From NCBI RefSeq assembly GCF_009829085.1, contig NZ_WUQY01000017.1, positions 17,025-81,024 of the forward strand: DNA of 64,000 bases, in the 5' to 3' direction. The stretch is from Sphingobacterium bovisgrunnientis. GTDB lineage: Bacteria > Bacteroidota > Bacteroidia > Sphingobacteriales > Sphingobacteriaceae. Below the pieces are notes generated by a model. That model was not told the DNA's origin. It ran no database searches and saw only the letters and a list, made by a program, of their open reading frames with translations. Of the stretch, positions 27,947 through 36,718 are shown in pieces (the first letter of the stretch is position 1; every line of letters begins with the position of its first letter). The position numbers and the translations under genes were made by a program.

Positions 27947-29393
27947 TTAACTTACTTTTCTACCTTTTGATTTAGCAGGTGCTTTTTGTTCTTGCTGTTG
28001 CTTTTCATTCTTAGGTCTTTGTTGTCCCGATTTTAAAGGTTCTTTGATCTTCTTGGTGGCCTCGTTGGTTTTTCCCTGAGAATTAACAGCAGTTTGGGTT
28101 TTGTGGGCTTCGGTAGGTTTTATTCTTTCCTTGTAATGATTTGGAAACTCAAAACCTGTTTTTCCGGTGTCTTTGTTGAACGTGATGTAGCCGTTATACG
28201 TCTGTCCTTTTTTGTCGACAAGTCCTGCCATATAAATGGTTTGTCCTGCTTTGAAATCTTTGTATTGCTCGTCTGTCAGTTCCTTACCACGAAATGTTTT
28301 TGGTACTTCCTGTGATTGACTTTGAGTATTGTTTTGTTGAACATTTTGTTTGTTGTTGTTACTGCGATCAAACAAGAATTCGGTATAGCGCTTATCAGCA
28401 TTGTACTGTACAGTTGCTGAAAACTCCGTTCCTTTTGCTGAAATCATACCATCTAATTGGAGTAGTTTGCCTTCCATTAAGGTCCGTTTTTGCTCTTCGT
28501 TCAGTTTAACACCTTTAATCTCATCTGGTATCTTAATAAAATCTGTCCGCAAAGCAATTACATCATTGGTCAACCTGTCAATACTGATAATCGAGGGCAT
28601 TTGTTCTCCTGTTTTAGAATTGGTCAGATTAACTACTCGTCCCATATTGCCAGTTTCGAGTAAGTTTTTCTTGTCCTCATCTGTAAATTTATGTCCGAAA
28701 AATTCAAAGTGCAGATTTGGTTCTTTTTTAATACCGTGAATTGCCACGACTACATTTCCTTCTTCGTTTTGCTGTAAAGACAAGCGGGCATCTGTGCGAA
28801 TGATAGAGCTCCCAAGATTAACGCCTATGGGTATCAATTCGTTGGTTTTATAACCTCTTAGTAAAGGATCTAGCAAGTTTCTTTTTTCAAGGAATTCCTT
28901 ACTTAATCCAAGATTTTTCATGGTGTCCCAATCAATCTGCTCTGGTTTGTAACGGTATTCGTTTGCCGTTTCGGTTGTTTGTGTTGTTGCCATATCATTT
29001 TTATTTTCTTGTTTATTATTCTCTGATGTGTTGGTTTTTACTTCGTGTTCTTTCATCGTTTTTTCGCCTTCAGGAGTTGGGTTATCAACCTGTTTCTGCA
29101 ATTCCTTTGCTTTGTCAAGGGCAATAGGTTCAGGAACTTTGAAAAAGGAAAAATTCGTTGGGTTCTTCAATTGGCTGAAGAAATTGGAGAAAAAATTGAA
29201 AAAAGAAATCACCGTGTCTGTCCACACGTAAAAATTGATTTTGGTTCTTTTTCGTAGGATCTACGATTTTCATACTTCCTTTTTGATCCATGCTCTTAAC
29301 AGCTTGTATTTTCATTTTCTCTTTATCCAACACCAATAAAATATCCAAAAGCTGTTCTGGGGATTCTGTTTTTGCTTTGTTTAATTCTTCCAT
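27947..29393 (-). pseudogene. DUF4099/DUF3945-type element protein with a frameshift
   Basis: The natural start is at 29393 (MEELNKAKTESPEQLLDIL). After RVDRHGDFF the frame is lost at a run of six A's (29199-29204; T's on the coding strand). Removing one T joins it to the 426-residue downstream frame (NFFSNFFSQLKNPTNF...), which runs to 27947. The large part has DUF4099/DUF3945-like repeats and a basic Gln/Lys-rich tail. The break may be a real mutation, slippage during expression, or a sequence error. The downstream frame could start at a GTG at 29227. The function is unknown. Confidence 0.7.
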
Positions 29394-29941
29394 AACTATT
29401 AATGTTTAAATTAGAATTATGGAAAATAAGAGATATCTTTAAGAGTTATATTGTAGCTGTATTACTTGGCAGAAGATGGCTTTGGTTGGCTACTTGATTT
29501 AGGAAAGAGATAAACGGAAGGTGGTTCTGAGTTTTAGGAGATGAAATCCGTTCTGTTTTTGATTTATATAGTTCTCTGGGACAATAATATATTATAAACT
29601 ATTCTTTTTTGTCATAAAATATAATGTATTTTTTTTAATGATGAATGCTGTAAAAGATATATTAGAAATCTTGTCTAAACATCCATTTTGGGAATATTTA
29701 ATCCTAAGAACTTAGATATTGAGGATTACAAGAATTTTATTATCCCTAGAAAGTTAATTGATATAACTGTAGATACATCATATATCAGTCAATGTACTAT
29801 TTAGTTCAGGGTAGAAATCTTGGTAAATTATATTTCATTTTTTTAATCAGATATTCTTTTTGAAAGGTTTTGATTTAATCGTTTCGATAGCCAGTTGAGT
29901 GGCGGGGTAATTATTGCTAAAAGTTGGATTAATTTCCCATC
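29394..29941. other. AT-rich gap with a decayed short frame
   Basis: About 550 bases between the last conjugation-element gene and the CBASS operon. At 29640 a plus-strand frame begins MMNAVKDILEILSKHPFW. After a one-base shift it continues NPKNLDIEDYKNFIIPRKL to a stop near 29800, as if a small gene has decayed. No att site or direct repeat marking the element end could be recognised. Confidence 0.4.
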
Positions 29942-30586
29942 TTAAATAATAGATTTAATAATAGATTTTAAACGAGATTGTCCAATTGCTTTAAAATAGA
30001 TAAAGGACTCACGATGACAGTGTCTGTATTTTTTTCCACTTGCGCAAAAACATTTGGAAGTACGGTGTGGAATTTCATTTTTATAGATGAATACCAAAAT
30101 TTTTAATACTTTATCAGCGTTAGTTGTACCAAGCATAGTATATAAAGATTCTAAGACACCTTTTTTCCCATGAGATCGCTCATTTAAGTAATAACCTTCT
30201 AATTCCCTAAAAACTTGATTATGTAAATAGGGAACCAAGTGATTTTGAATAAAACCCAATAAGGTAATGCCTTTACTGCATTGGATGTATTCCTCCGCAG
30301 GAGTGCATATACAAAAGTGACCATCCGGATACACATGCCAATCTATATTGTGTGGAAGTCTTCCATTTGTTTCATTGACTACAGGAAAACTATTTGGATA
30401 ATCTATGGTACATAAGATTTTTACAGAATACGAGTCATATGGTATACCGTTTTCATCCAGGAGGTCGATCTTTCCTTCTAAATATGGAAGAGAATCTTCC
30501 CGACTTAATAATTTAAGGTCGGGAAAATTACTTATAGTATGGGTTGCTTCTTCTGCAAATTTGAGATATGAATTATTCATGGCCAT
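29942..30586 (-). CDS. CBASS E2-like conjugating protein with SEC-C tail
   Basis: This 214-residue protein has an E2-like (UBC) core at about residues 1-130. The PNSFPVV strand is followed by WHVYPDGHFCICT, where one of the two Cys is the expected catalytic residue. The C-terminus carries a SEC-C-type zinc motif (CFCASGKKYRHCH, about residues 180-192). In type II-short CBASS an E2-only protein conjugates the C-terminus of the CD-NTase and primes it. The start (ATGGCCATG) overlaps the CD-NTase stop, so the two are co-translated. The SEC-C fusion is a less usual addition. Confidence 0.75.
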   Translation of the reverse strand: MAMNNSYLKFAEEATHTISNFPDLKLLSREDSLPYLEGKIDLLDENGIPYDSYSVKILCTIDYPNSFPVVNETNGRLPHNIDWHVYPDGHFCICTPAEEYIQCSKGITLLGFIQNHLVPYLHNQVFRELEGYYLNERSHGKKGVLESLYTMLGTTNADKVLKILVFIYKNEIPHRTSKCFCASGKKYRHCHRESFIYFKAIGQSRLKSIIKSII

Positions 30587-31514
30587 ATGGGATAGATGTA
30601 CTAGCACCTATTGCTGCAGCTGCTACATTTCTTACTAAGTTCTCTTCTTTATCTTCCCCCAAAGGAAATCGATTTCCTAGATGTTTGCGCCAAAGTTTAC
30701 TTGCTGTTCTTTGGTTATTCGAACGAATTGCTTCATCTGCATCAGTAATGAAATTATTTAAGGCTTCTAAAAATTTATCCTTATTTACATAACCTTCGAG
30801 CAAGTTATCATTTGGTGTTGCAGGCACAATACAAGTAAATTTACTGGTTAATGCCTTTTTAATTTCTTTAAGAATGTCTCTGAGCGTAATATCATCACAT
30901 TCATTTAATACAATTTTTTCCTTTGCATTCGTTGCTAAAATTGTTAAAGCTAATCCACTAGGCATTTTGAACGGACGATCATCGGCCCATCCTTTTAAAT
31001 ACTTAATATCTCTAATCAAACGGCCATCTTTATCTTTTTTTGATACAAACCAATCTACCAAAGCTTTTGGGTCACTATCTTCCCATCCATTTCCCTTTAC
31101 AGCTATTCTATATTCTTGACCCTCAATTTTGTAATACACAGGATGGTCGACTTCATAATCATTTACAAAAATAGTGCGTACACATTTTTTTCTATTCTCT
31201 GCTGCTGTGTCCGTATATCCATCAACAGCTTGTCTAACCCAATCTTTGATTGTTGATGCCGTTACATCTGGTACTCGGAAGAAATAAATGCCATCATCCA
31301 AATCACAGATGTCTTGTTCAGTTCTTATTCCATTTTTCATTTTATATGAACCCTGAATGTAAAATTGTGGTACATAATCAGGATGGTTATCTTTAAACCA
31401 TTTTCTGATTTGTTTGCGAAGACCTTCTTTTGAATTCTTCATTTTATTGTTCTTTACTGATCCTATGGATATATCACTATGATAATCCAAAAATAAACTA
31501 TTACAGTTTGCCAT
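30573..31514 (-). CDS. CBASS CD-NTase (cyclic nucleotide synthase)
   Basis: The 313-residue protein has the nucleotidyltransferase GS motif (GSYKMKNGIRT, about residues 51-61) followed by DICDLDDGIYF, whose aspartates fit the metal-binding pair of CD-NTases. Infection would trigger synthesis of a cyclic oligonucleotide that activates the adjacent phospholipase. It starts 1 base after the capV stop. The C-terminal end (SIPYGHE) overlaps the E2 gene and is where conjugation would be expected. The nucleotide product cannot be told from sequence. Confidence 0.85.
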   Translation of the reverse strand: MANCNSLFLDYHSDISIGSVKNNKMKNSKEGLRKQIRKWFKDNHPDYVPQFYIQGSYKMKNGIRTEQDICDLDDGIYFFRVPDVTASTIKDWVRQAVDGYTDTAAENRKKCVRTIFVNDYEVDHPVYYKIEGQEYRIAVKGNGWEDSDPKALVDWFVSKKDKDGRLIRDIKYLKGWADDRPFKMPSGLALTILATNAKEKIVLNECDDITLRDILKEIKKALTSKFTCIVPATPNDNLLEGYVNKDKFLEALNNFITDADEAIRSNNQRTASKLWRKHLGNRFPLGEDKEENLVRNVAAAAIGASTSIPYGHE

Positions 31515-31515
31515 A

Positions 31516-32544
31516 TTATTGTTGTTTTATAAAGTTTAAAATTTCTGTTATTCGATTTTTCGCTAGTTCCTCGCCAATAGACTTCATTCGATCGATATGT
31601 TTCTTTTTTGAAGAATTAAGTTCAATGTTATCTCCCTTCATGTCATGCTGGATGCGTAAATGCGCAAAAGTATTACCCATTTTCCCTAAGGCCCTTTGGA
31701 GAAATAAGAGATATTGTTCTGTAATCTGTGCCTGTGTATCGAGTACCAGATCAACTAACTTAGGATTTGGAAACAACCAGTCAAATACATTTTTAGGTCG
31801 CCATGAGCGTTTAATAATTTGTTTTCCTTGCCCCGTTCCCAATGATAAAACTGATATATCACCAATAGGTATATCAAGTTTATCAGTTGCCTCAAAAACA
31901 CCAATTAATGCCGGGTTATTAGCAAAAATACCCCCGTCGATCATATTGATGTTTGTACCTTCACCATGCTCATTTTTGAACGAAAAGGAGTGGGGTGGAA
32001 AATAAACAGGGGCAGAAGCACTAGACATGGCCACATGGTATGCAGGAACTTTATAATCTCGTCTGTATTCAAGATGATGTTTTGTTTTAAAAACATTTAT
32101 TACACCATCATTGCCATTGAAGGCTGGGACGCAGACTTTGGTTTTTAAATCATTTATTAAAGGATCTTCACCACCGTTGGCCTCAGCAAACACTTCACGA
32201 AGTTTCTTAAGCAATTTTTTATTGCTATAAATGGCATTTAATAATGCCCGACTTTTTTGAGGAATGAATTTGAACACAAAGCGAGGAAAAATGAGCTCAG
32301 CATTTTCTTCATAAAATTTGGCCAAAAATTTTGCAGGTATACCCAGTGAAATACCAATTGCCAATATAGCTCCAGTAGAAGTACCACAGATTAAGTCGAA
32401 GTGCTCGTAAAGTTTCTTTTCAGGCTCTTCTTTTTGAAGTTCAGCCTCTAACTCCGCAAGGAGTTTGGCAGGGATAAGACCTCTTATCCCTCCACCATCA
32501 ATTGATAGGATTTTAAATTTTTGTTTTTGTGTTGATTTCTCCAT
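31516..32544 (-). CDS. capV: CBASS effector CapV, patatin-like phospholipase
   Basis: The 342-residue protein has the patatin oxyanion motif (DGGGIRGLIPA, about residues 16-26), the nucleophile elbow GTSTG (about residue 53-57) and the DGG of the Ser-Asp dyad (IDGGIFANNPA, about residue 205). When bound by the cyclic nucleotide it degrades membrane phospholipids and kills the infected cell. It is the first gene of the three-gene operon, as in other capV-CBASS systems. No membrane anchor is visible. Confidence 0.9.
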   Translation of the reverse strand: MEKSTQKQKFKILSIDGGGIRGLIPAKLLAELEAELQKEEPEKKLYEHFDLICGTSTGAILAIGISLGIPAKFLAKFYEENAELIFPRFVFKFIPQKSRALLNAIYSNKKLLKKLREVFAEANGGEDPLINDLKTKVCVPAFNGNDGVINVFKTKHHLEYRRDYKVPAYHVAMSSASAPVYFPPHSFSFKNEHGEGTNINMIDGGIFANNPALIGVFEATDKLDIPIGDISVLSLGTGQGKQIIKRSWRPKNVFDWLFPNPKLVDLVLDTQAQITEQYLLFLQRALGKMGNTFAHLRIQHDMKGDNIELNSSKKKHIDRMKSIGEELAKNRITEILNFIKQQ

Positions 32545-32666
32545 ATTATAAAAATATTTTGTTATTTTTAACTAGCATTAACAAACTATTTTGTCTTAAC
32601 TGCTGGTCATTATTAACTACGAAAAGCGTTACTAACGGTTTTGCGTATACCTAAATAGATATCCTT
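32545..32666. promoter_or_regulatory. Divergent control region between CBASS and sigma-factor operons
   Basis: These 122 bases must carry the promoters for capV (minus) and the sigma-factor gene (plus). The sequence is AT-rich, with repeated AACTA/TTAACT motifs but no perfect long inverted repeat. Exact promoter boxes could not be assigned with confidence. Confidence 0.5.
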
Positions 32667-33329
32667 ATGGATTGGAAGGAATTAGAAGATTCAAGTACAG
32701 CAGATTTAATAGAATATATTCAAGGTCGTAAACATTTTTATGAAGCAGCTGAATGTGCATTCAAGGTATTTTTTATAAGATTTGAAGCAGATTTAACCAA
32801 AAAATGCAGAGTTATTGCGATTAAATGGGGATACAGCAAGGAAGATGGTGATATTTTATCAGAACAGGCATTAGATAAATTTTGGAAAAAAGCACATCTA
32901 TTTAATGCTCAACAATGTAAAAGCGTAAATCTTAATCAGTGCGTATTGTTTTATATTTATAGGATTGCACAACGGTTATTAGTGGATCGTCAAAGATTGG
33001 AAGGTGAGAAGGATCCTTATCTTGGAGAAGAAGAGCTGGTTTTAGAATTTCCAGATTTAGAAAAAATGGAAATACCAAAAGAAAAGCTAAAAGATTTAAA
33101 AGCTACAACAGAATTGATAGACAAAGCGTTGCAACGATTGAGTACAAAACACAAAATTATTTACTTAACCTATCGTAGTTACGAAAGAGATGGTAAAAAA
33201 TTACCACGTCAGTTGCTTAAAAAACTTAGAGAAGAGCTTGACTTATCACAAACATCAATCAGAGTTTATAAAAAGGAAGCATTAGAAACCGTCGGTAAAA
33301 TAATTGAAATTTATGGAACAAAAAAATAA
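32667..33329 (+). CDS. Sigma-70 family (ECF-like) sigma factor
   Basis: The 220-residue protein has a helical region 2-like segment (SKEDGDILSEQALDKFWKKA; YIYRIAQRLLVDRQR, about residues 90-112) and a region 4-like C-terminus (DKALQRLSTKHKIIYL, then an HTH around DLSQTSIRVYKKEAL). Regions 2 and 4 are joined by an acidic linker. It heads a three-gene operon divergent from capV, with overlapping neighbours. Likely it drives its own operon and perhaps CBASS. It is more diverged than household ECF factors. Confidence 0.7.
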   Translation: MDWKELEDSSTADLIEYIQGRKHFYEAAECAFKVFFIRFEADLTKKCRVIAIKWGYSKEDGDILSEQALDKFWKKAHLFNAQQCKSVNLNQCVLFYIYRIAQRLLVDRQRLEGEKDPYLGEEELVLEFPDLEKMEIPKEKLKDLKATTELIDKALQRLSTKHKIIYLTYRSYERDGKKLPRQLLKKLREELDLSQTSIRVYKKEALETVGKIIEIYGTKK

Positions 33330-33663
33330 TCTCTTTGAAAATCCAGAGCATATTACCGAATGGTTATGCTCTACCGGCTATCTTTTTCCTCGTAATGAGA
33401 TTGAGTTGAATCGCTTTGATAAACTTTTTTTCAATATTGAGATTAAAGATTCAACAGTTTCTTTAGATCGAATCATAAATAATGAGGTCCGAAAGTTTCC
33501 ACTGTCGAATATTTTCAAACAAGAAAATGAGCAAGATGTGATGGATGCATTTAAAATGGTAGCAAGAAAAGGTCTTGAAGATTTACCTGATCATATCTTT
33601 AATAAAATGAAAAAAAACCAAGATAATGGAAATCAGTCTTCACCGGAAGAAACGGATAAATAA
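33313..33663 (+). CDS. Small hypothetical protein between sigma factor and metallopeptidase
   Basis: The ATG at 33313 overlaps the sigma-factor stop by 17 bases. An upstream TTG at 33304 is also in frame. The 116-residue product is soluble, acidic and has no signal or membrane segment. The C-terminus is polar (NQSSPEETDK). I do not recognise the family. Wedged between a sigma factor and an ImmA/IrrE peptidase, it is a candidate anti-sigma factor cleaved by the peptidase. That role is inference from gene order only. Confidence 0.6.
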   Translation: MEQKNNLFENPEHITEWLCSTGYLFPRNEIELNRFDKLFFNIEIKDSTVSLDRIINNEVRKFPLSNIFKQENEQDVMDAFKMVARKGLEDLPDHIFNKMKKNQDNGNQSSPEETDK

Positions 33664-34429
33664 CTTAGCAAATTATGTGTCAGAAGATTTTACTGAAGGT
33701 CATAGAGTTAATTTAATAAAAATTGCCAAATATGAAGAGCTTTCTTTATACTATGATCATTATGAAAATACTTTTGATGGTATGTTAGTTTATATTGACT
33801 CGATATTTCATATTCATATAAATATAGATAAAGGAAATACTATTAGCTCCAAAAGAGGGCGCTTTACACTTGCCCATGAATTGGGACATTACCTTATTGA
33901 TGAGCATCGAATTGCCATGAAGTATGGCATGATTACTTCCCATCAATCTAAAAATGGGCTATTAAATAAAGACTTAATAGAATTGGAGGCAGATTATTTT
34001 GCTAGTTGCCTGTTAATGCCTGAAGCATTATTTAAGCAAGCCTGCGCTCGAAAGCAATTTTCTTTTACTCTAATTGAAACTCTTTCCAATTTATTTCAAG
34101 TGAGTATTATGGCATCTATTCTTAGATTTATTGAGATTGGTTCTAGAGAGTTTATGGTTATCATTTCAAAAGATCGTGTTATAAGATGGTTTTCAAAAAG
34201 TAGCGATTTTCAAAAGGTAGGTTTCAAATTTAAAGTTAATTCCACTCTCCCTCAAGAATCTAGATCAATTTCATTTGCAAATCATAGTTATGGGCATTAT
34301 ATTTCTGAAATTGAAGAAGTTGATTCCGATATATGGTTCATTAATGAATTTTACAACGATACTCTATTTGAGCAATATTATTATTCAGAGATTAACGGGT
34401 ATTTGATTACATTGGTATGGTTTAAATAG
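33626..34429 (+). CDS. ImmA/IrrE family metallopeptidase
   Basis: This 267-residue protein has the zinc-binding HExxH motif in FTLAHELGHYLIDEHR (about residues 83-98). A downstream acidic ligand is likely in LIELEADYFASCLLMP. This is the COG2856 pattern. Members such as ImmA, IrrE and CBASS-linked CapP cut repressors to switch on defence or stress genes. Its start overlaps the previous gene by 38 bases, showing coupled expression. The substrate is unknown; the upstream small protein is the obvious candidate. Confidence 0.85.
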   Translation: MEISLHRKKRINNLANYVSEDFTEGHRVNLIKIAKYEELSLYYDHYENTFDGMLVYIDSIFHIHINIDKGNTISSKRGRFTLAHELGHYLIDEHRIAMKYGMITSHQSKNGLLNKDLIELEADYFASCLLMPEALFKQACARKQFSFTLIETLSNLFQVSIMASILRFIEIGSREFMVIISKDRVIRWFSKSSDFQKVGFKFKVNSTLPQESRSISFANHSYGHYISEIEEVDSDIWFINEFYNDTLFEQYYYSEINGYLITLVWFK

Positions 34430-34713
34430 TTCCCTAAGGTAAACAGGCTTAATAATGATAAAGCTGGACTTCAGTTTTAGATCAGCTACAATATTAGCAT
34501 TTACCTTAATTGGATGATTTTGATTATATACTAAATTAGATAATACTCTCCAAACGAGGTTTGATGGCTAATGGTAAAATGTATAGTTTTACTTTAAGCT
34601 CTTATAATAAAGTCGGATCAGCGTCGTTGTGATAATAAATCCACGCCAGAGAATACCATTTGGCTGAAACCACCAAAACGTGGTACTAAATAATTTGTTA
34701 GACCTGGTGGAAG

Positions 34714-35241
34714 CTAGGTCTTTAATCTCTTCATATACAATTTTGTATTTTTTTTAGTAGGGTGTGGCCAATGTTCAATAAAATCAGACTTCTGTAGATC
34801 ACTTGATAGATTAGTAAGCTTTAATTCAGGATAATATTTCCATATTATTTCTTTTATATATTTTAATTCTATACCTTGACTACTAGTAAACTCTTCATCT
34901 ATTATCAAAATTTTATCTATAATGAAAGGAATAGAAGGAGCATCTGATAATATTTTAGTGTATTCAATATTTCTTAAGTGTTTTTTTTTAAGGATTACTC
35001 TTAAATCGTCTGGTACTGGCTGTATTTCAGTAGTAAACTTTCTAAAATCGGTAGAAAAAAATTCGCAAGCCTTTTGAATGGTTTTTGGGGTAAATTCATA
35101 CTTATCATTCTCTGAGAAAATGTATTCTAACCATCTTTTGGATACATCTAACACATTAGCAAATACTTCTATTGTTAATCCACTATTTTTAAAGTAATTC
35201 TTAATGTTTGCGGTAGTTATTTTAGCATTATAAGCTTTCAT
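34714..35241 (-). CDS. Hypothetical protein with an N-terminal HTH-like segment
   Basis: The 175-residue protein starts with a helical region (ANIKNYFKNSGLTIEVFANVLDVSKRWLEYIF) that has the spacing of a helix-turn-helix, here split for length: residues 10-27 and 28-44. The rest has no familiar motif. There is no signal or membrane segment. It could be a regulator belonging to the CBASS island or a stand-alone gene. Its upstream region contains a large hairpin (35465-35540). Confidence 0.55.
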   Translation of the reverse strand: MKAYNAKITTANIKNYFKNSGLTIEVFANVLDVSKRWLEYIFSENDKYEFTPKTIQKACEFFSTDFRKFTTEIQPVPDDLRVILKKKHLRNIEYTKILSDAPSIPFIIDKILIIDEEFTSSQGIELKYIKEIIWKYYPELKLTNLSSDLQKSDFIEHWPHPTKKNTKLYMKRLKT

Positions 35242-35845
35242 AACTACAAAAGAATGTCTAAAATCAATTAATTTTCCGCAATTAATTTCTTTTTATTAAT
35301 TAATATTTTTATATTTGGTTATTGATAGTCAGATATAAATTTGACCTCAGGTGTTTAAAATAAAGAGTCTTGCGGTTGCATTTCTGAAGCCGTAACGCAA
35401 GACAGTAGTTTAAATACCCATATCTATACTTAGGAAGCTTTTATTATATTTGCTGAATAGGGTAGATGTGGGCCTACTGTTAGTCCGTGTTACGTTAGGC
35501 TTCAGAAACTTTTTCGCAACCACGGCGTGTAGTCCCACATTTACCAAGATTACTTTCCCAAGACTCGTTAACCAATATAAACGAGTTATGAAAAAGCAAC
35601 TTTACAAAAACATTATTTCTGCTCCCGAGTAGATTTGGGGAAGCTGATTGCTACCATTTCATGGTTGCAATTGCGAATTCGTGTTGTTGATATCATAGTA
35701 ATACCAATGGGATTTCCAAAGGATAGACACGTTTAGTTCGTTTTTCGCATTTAATTTATGAATTTTTGAAAGCTTGATGTATATCGCAATATATGTGCGT
35801 ATTATTTTAATTAAGCTCTCTTAACTATTTATTACCACCTAAAAA
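35242..35845. other. 604-base intergenic region rich in inverted repeats
   Basis: No gene is convincing here. The centre holds two structures: an 8-bp hairpin (GTCTTGCG 35367-35374, CGCAAGAC 35396-35403) and the long hairpin at 35465-35540. TTTCTGAAGCC (35381-35391) also recurs as its reverse complement at 35498-35508. The right-hand 200 bases are AT-rich and should hold the promoter of the TlpA-SusCD operon. Confidence 0.5.
35465..35540. repeat. Long imperfect hairpin
   Basis: ATGTGGGCCTAC at 35466-35477 pairs with GTAGTCCCACAT at 35529-35540 (11 of 12). Inside, CCGTG.TTACG at 35485-35494 pairs with CGCAACCACGG at 35515-35525. The loop contains the 11-base inverted copy described for this region. 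It is GC-richer than its surroundings. A structured RNA or a recombination site are both possible. Confidence 0.55.
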
Positions 35846-36718
35846 ATGAAGAATTTTTACAAGGAGGGGAGAGTACTGTCTATTCCCAAGAATTTTAATC
35901 CGACTGTGTTTAATCTTACAAGTAATTTAAATTATTCTGAAAAGGATGATTTTGATAAGGAAGATGAAAAATATAGACTAGATGATGTTGAATCATATGC
36001 TGCTTATTTAGCTTCGCAGATTTTTGAGTATCAGGTCAAGCTGAAATATGCTGAAACAGAGAAGTATGATGTGAATATAGTAAGTTATATTGATATTTCT
36101 CTAAATTATGTATTAAAAAATATTAATTATATAATTACAAGGTTTAAATTAAATACAGTCACCTATTCTTTCCATATTTTAATTCTTATTCTTTTGAGTT
36201 CAGTTTGTATGGGACAAACAAACCCTCAAGAAAAGGATAATCCAAAATCAGTTACATCGTTACGTGTTGGTTCAAAAGTACCCAATGAATTTTGGACCAA
36301 AGAACATCTTTTTTATGTAAATGGAGATACAATTCGAAAAACCTTAGAAGAGCATAAAGGGAAAATGGTTGTTTTGGACTTTTGGTTTTCAGGGTGCTCA
36401 AGATGTTTACTACACCAAAAGGACATAAAATCCTTTGCAGAGGAATTCAAAAATGATCTTATAGTGATCATGGTAAATAGTAAAAAAACGAAAGATACTT
36501 ATGAAAAGTTAAAGTTATTGGAGAGTAAAGGAATATTCAAAAGGCATGGCATCGAAATTCTCTCAACTATAATAGAGGATACTTATCTACACACTCTTTT
36601 CCAATCCCATATTTACCCACATTATGTATGGATTAATAACATAGGGTATTATCAATTAAGTACCTATAGAAATTTATTAGATCATAATTATAAAGCACCT
36701 TTTATTGATCGACCATGA
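35846..36718 (+). CDS. TlpA-like thiol-disulfide protein with N-terminal extension
   Basis: The C-terminal half of this 290-residue protein is a TlpA/AhpC-like thioredoxin fold with the redox pair CSRC (in FWFSGCSRCLLH, about residues 184-195). Before it lies a hydrophobic segment ending CMGQ (about residues 107-125) that looks like a signal peptide. It is preceded by roughly 100 soluble, acidic residues, which is odd for an exported protein. The extension may be real or the true start may be a non-ATG codon. The stop overlaps the SusC start by 4 bases, so they are one operon. Confidence 0.7.
   Translation: MKNFYKEGRVLSIPKNFNPTVFNLTSNLNYSEKDDFDKEDEKYRLDDVESYAAYLASQIFEYQVKLKYAETEKYDVNIVSYIDISLNYVLKNINYIITRFKLNTVTYSFHILILILLSSVCMGQTNPQEKDNPKSVTSLRVGSKVPNEFWTKEHLFYVNGDTIRKTLEEHKGKMVVLDFWFSGCSRCLLHQKDIKSFAEEFKNDLIVIMVNSKKTKDTYEKLKLLESKGIFKRHGIEILSTIIEDTYLHTLFQSHIYPHYVWINNIGYYQLSTYRNLLDHNYKAPFIDRP

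Noticed and set aside
29130..29260. Short overlapping plus-strand frames opposite the DUF4099-type gene
   Set aside because: They mirror the coding strand of the frameshifted gene and have no start context or family match.
35481..35530. GTTAGGC and inverted repeats resemble an integron attC site
   Set aside because: The paired core boxes (RYYYAAC and GTTRRRY) are not at the two ends of the hairpin, and no integron integrase or cassette array is present.
35242..35845. Possible tRNA or att site between CBASS and SusCD because of the stem-loops
   Set aside because: No cloverleaf, anticodon arm or T-loop sequence could be found.
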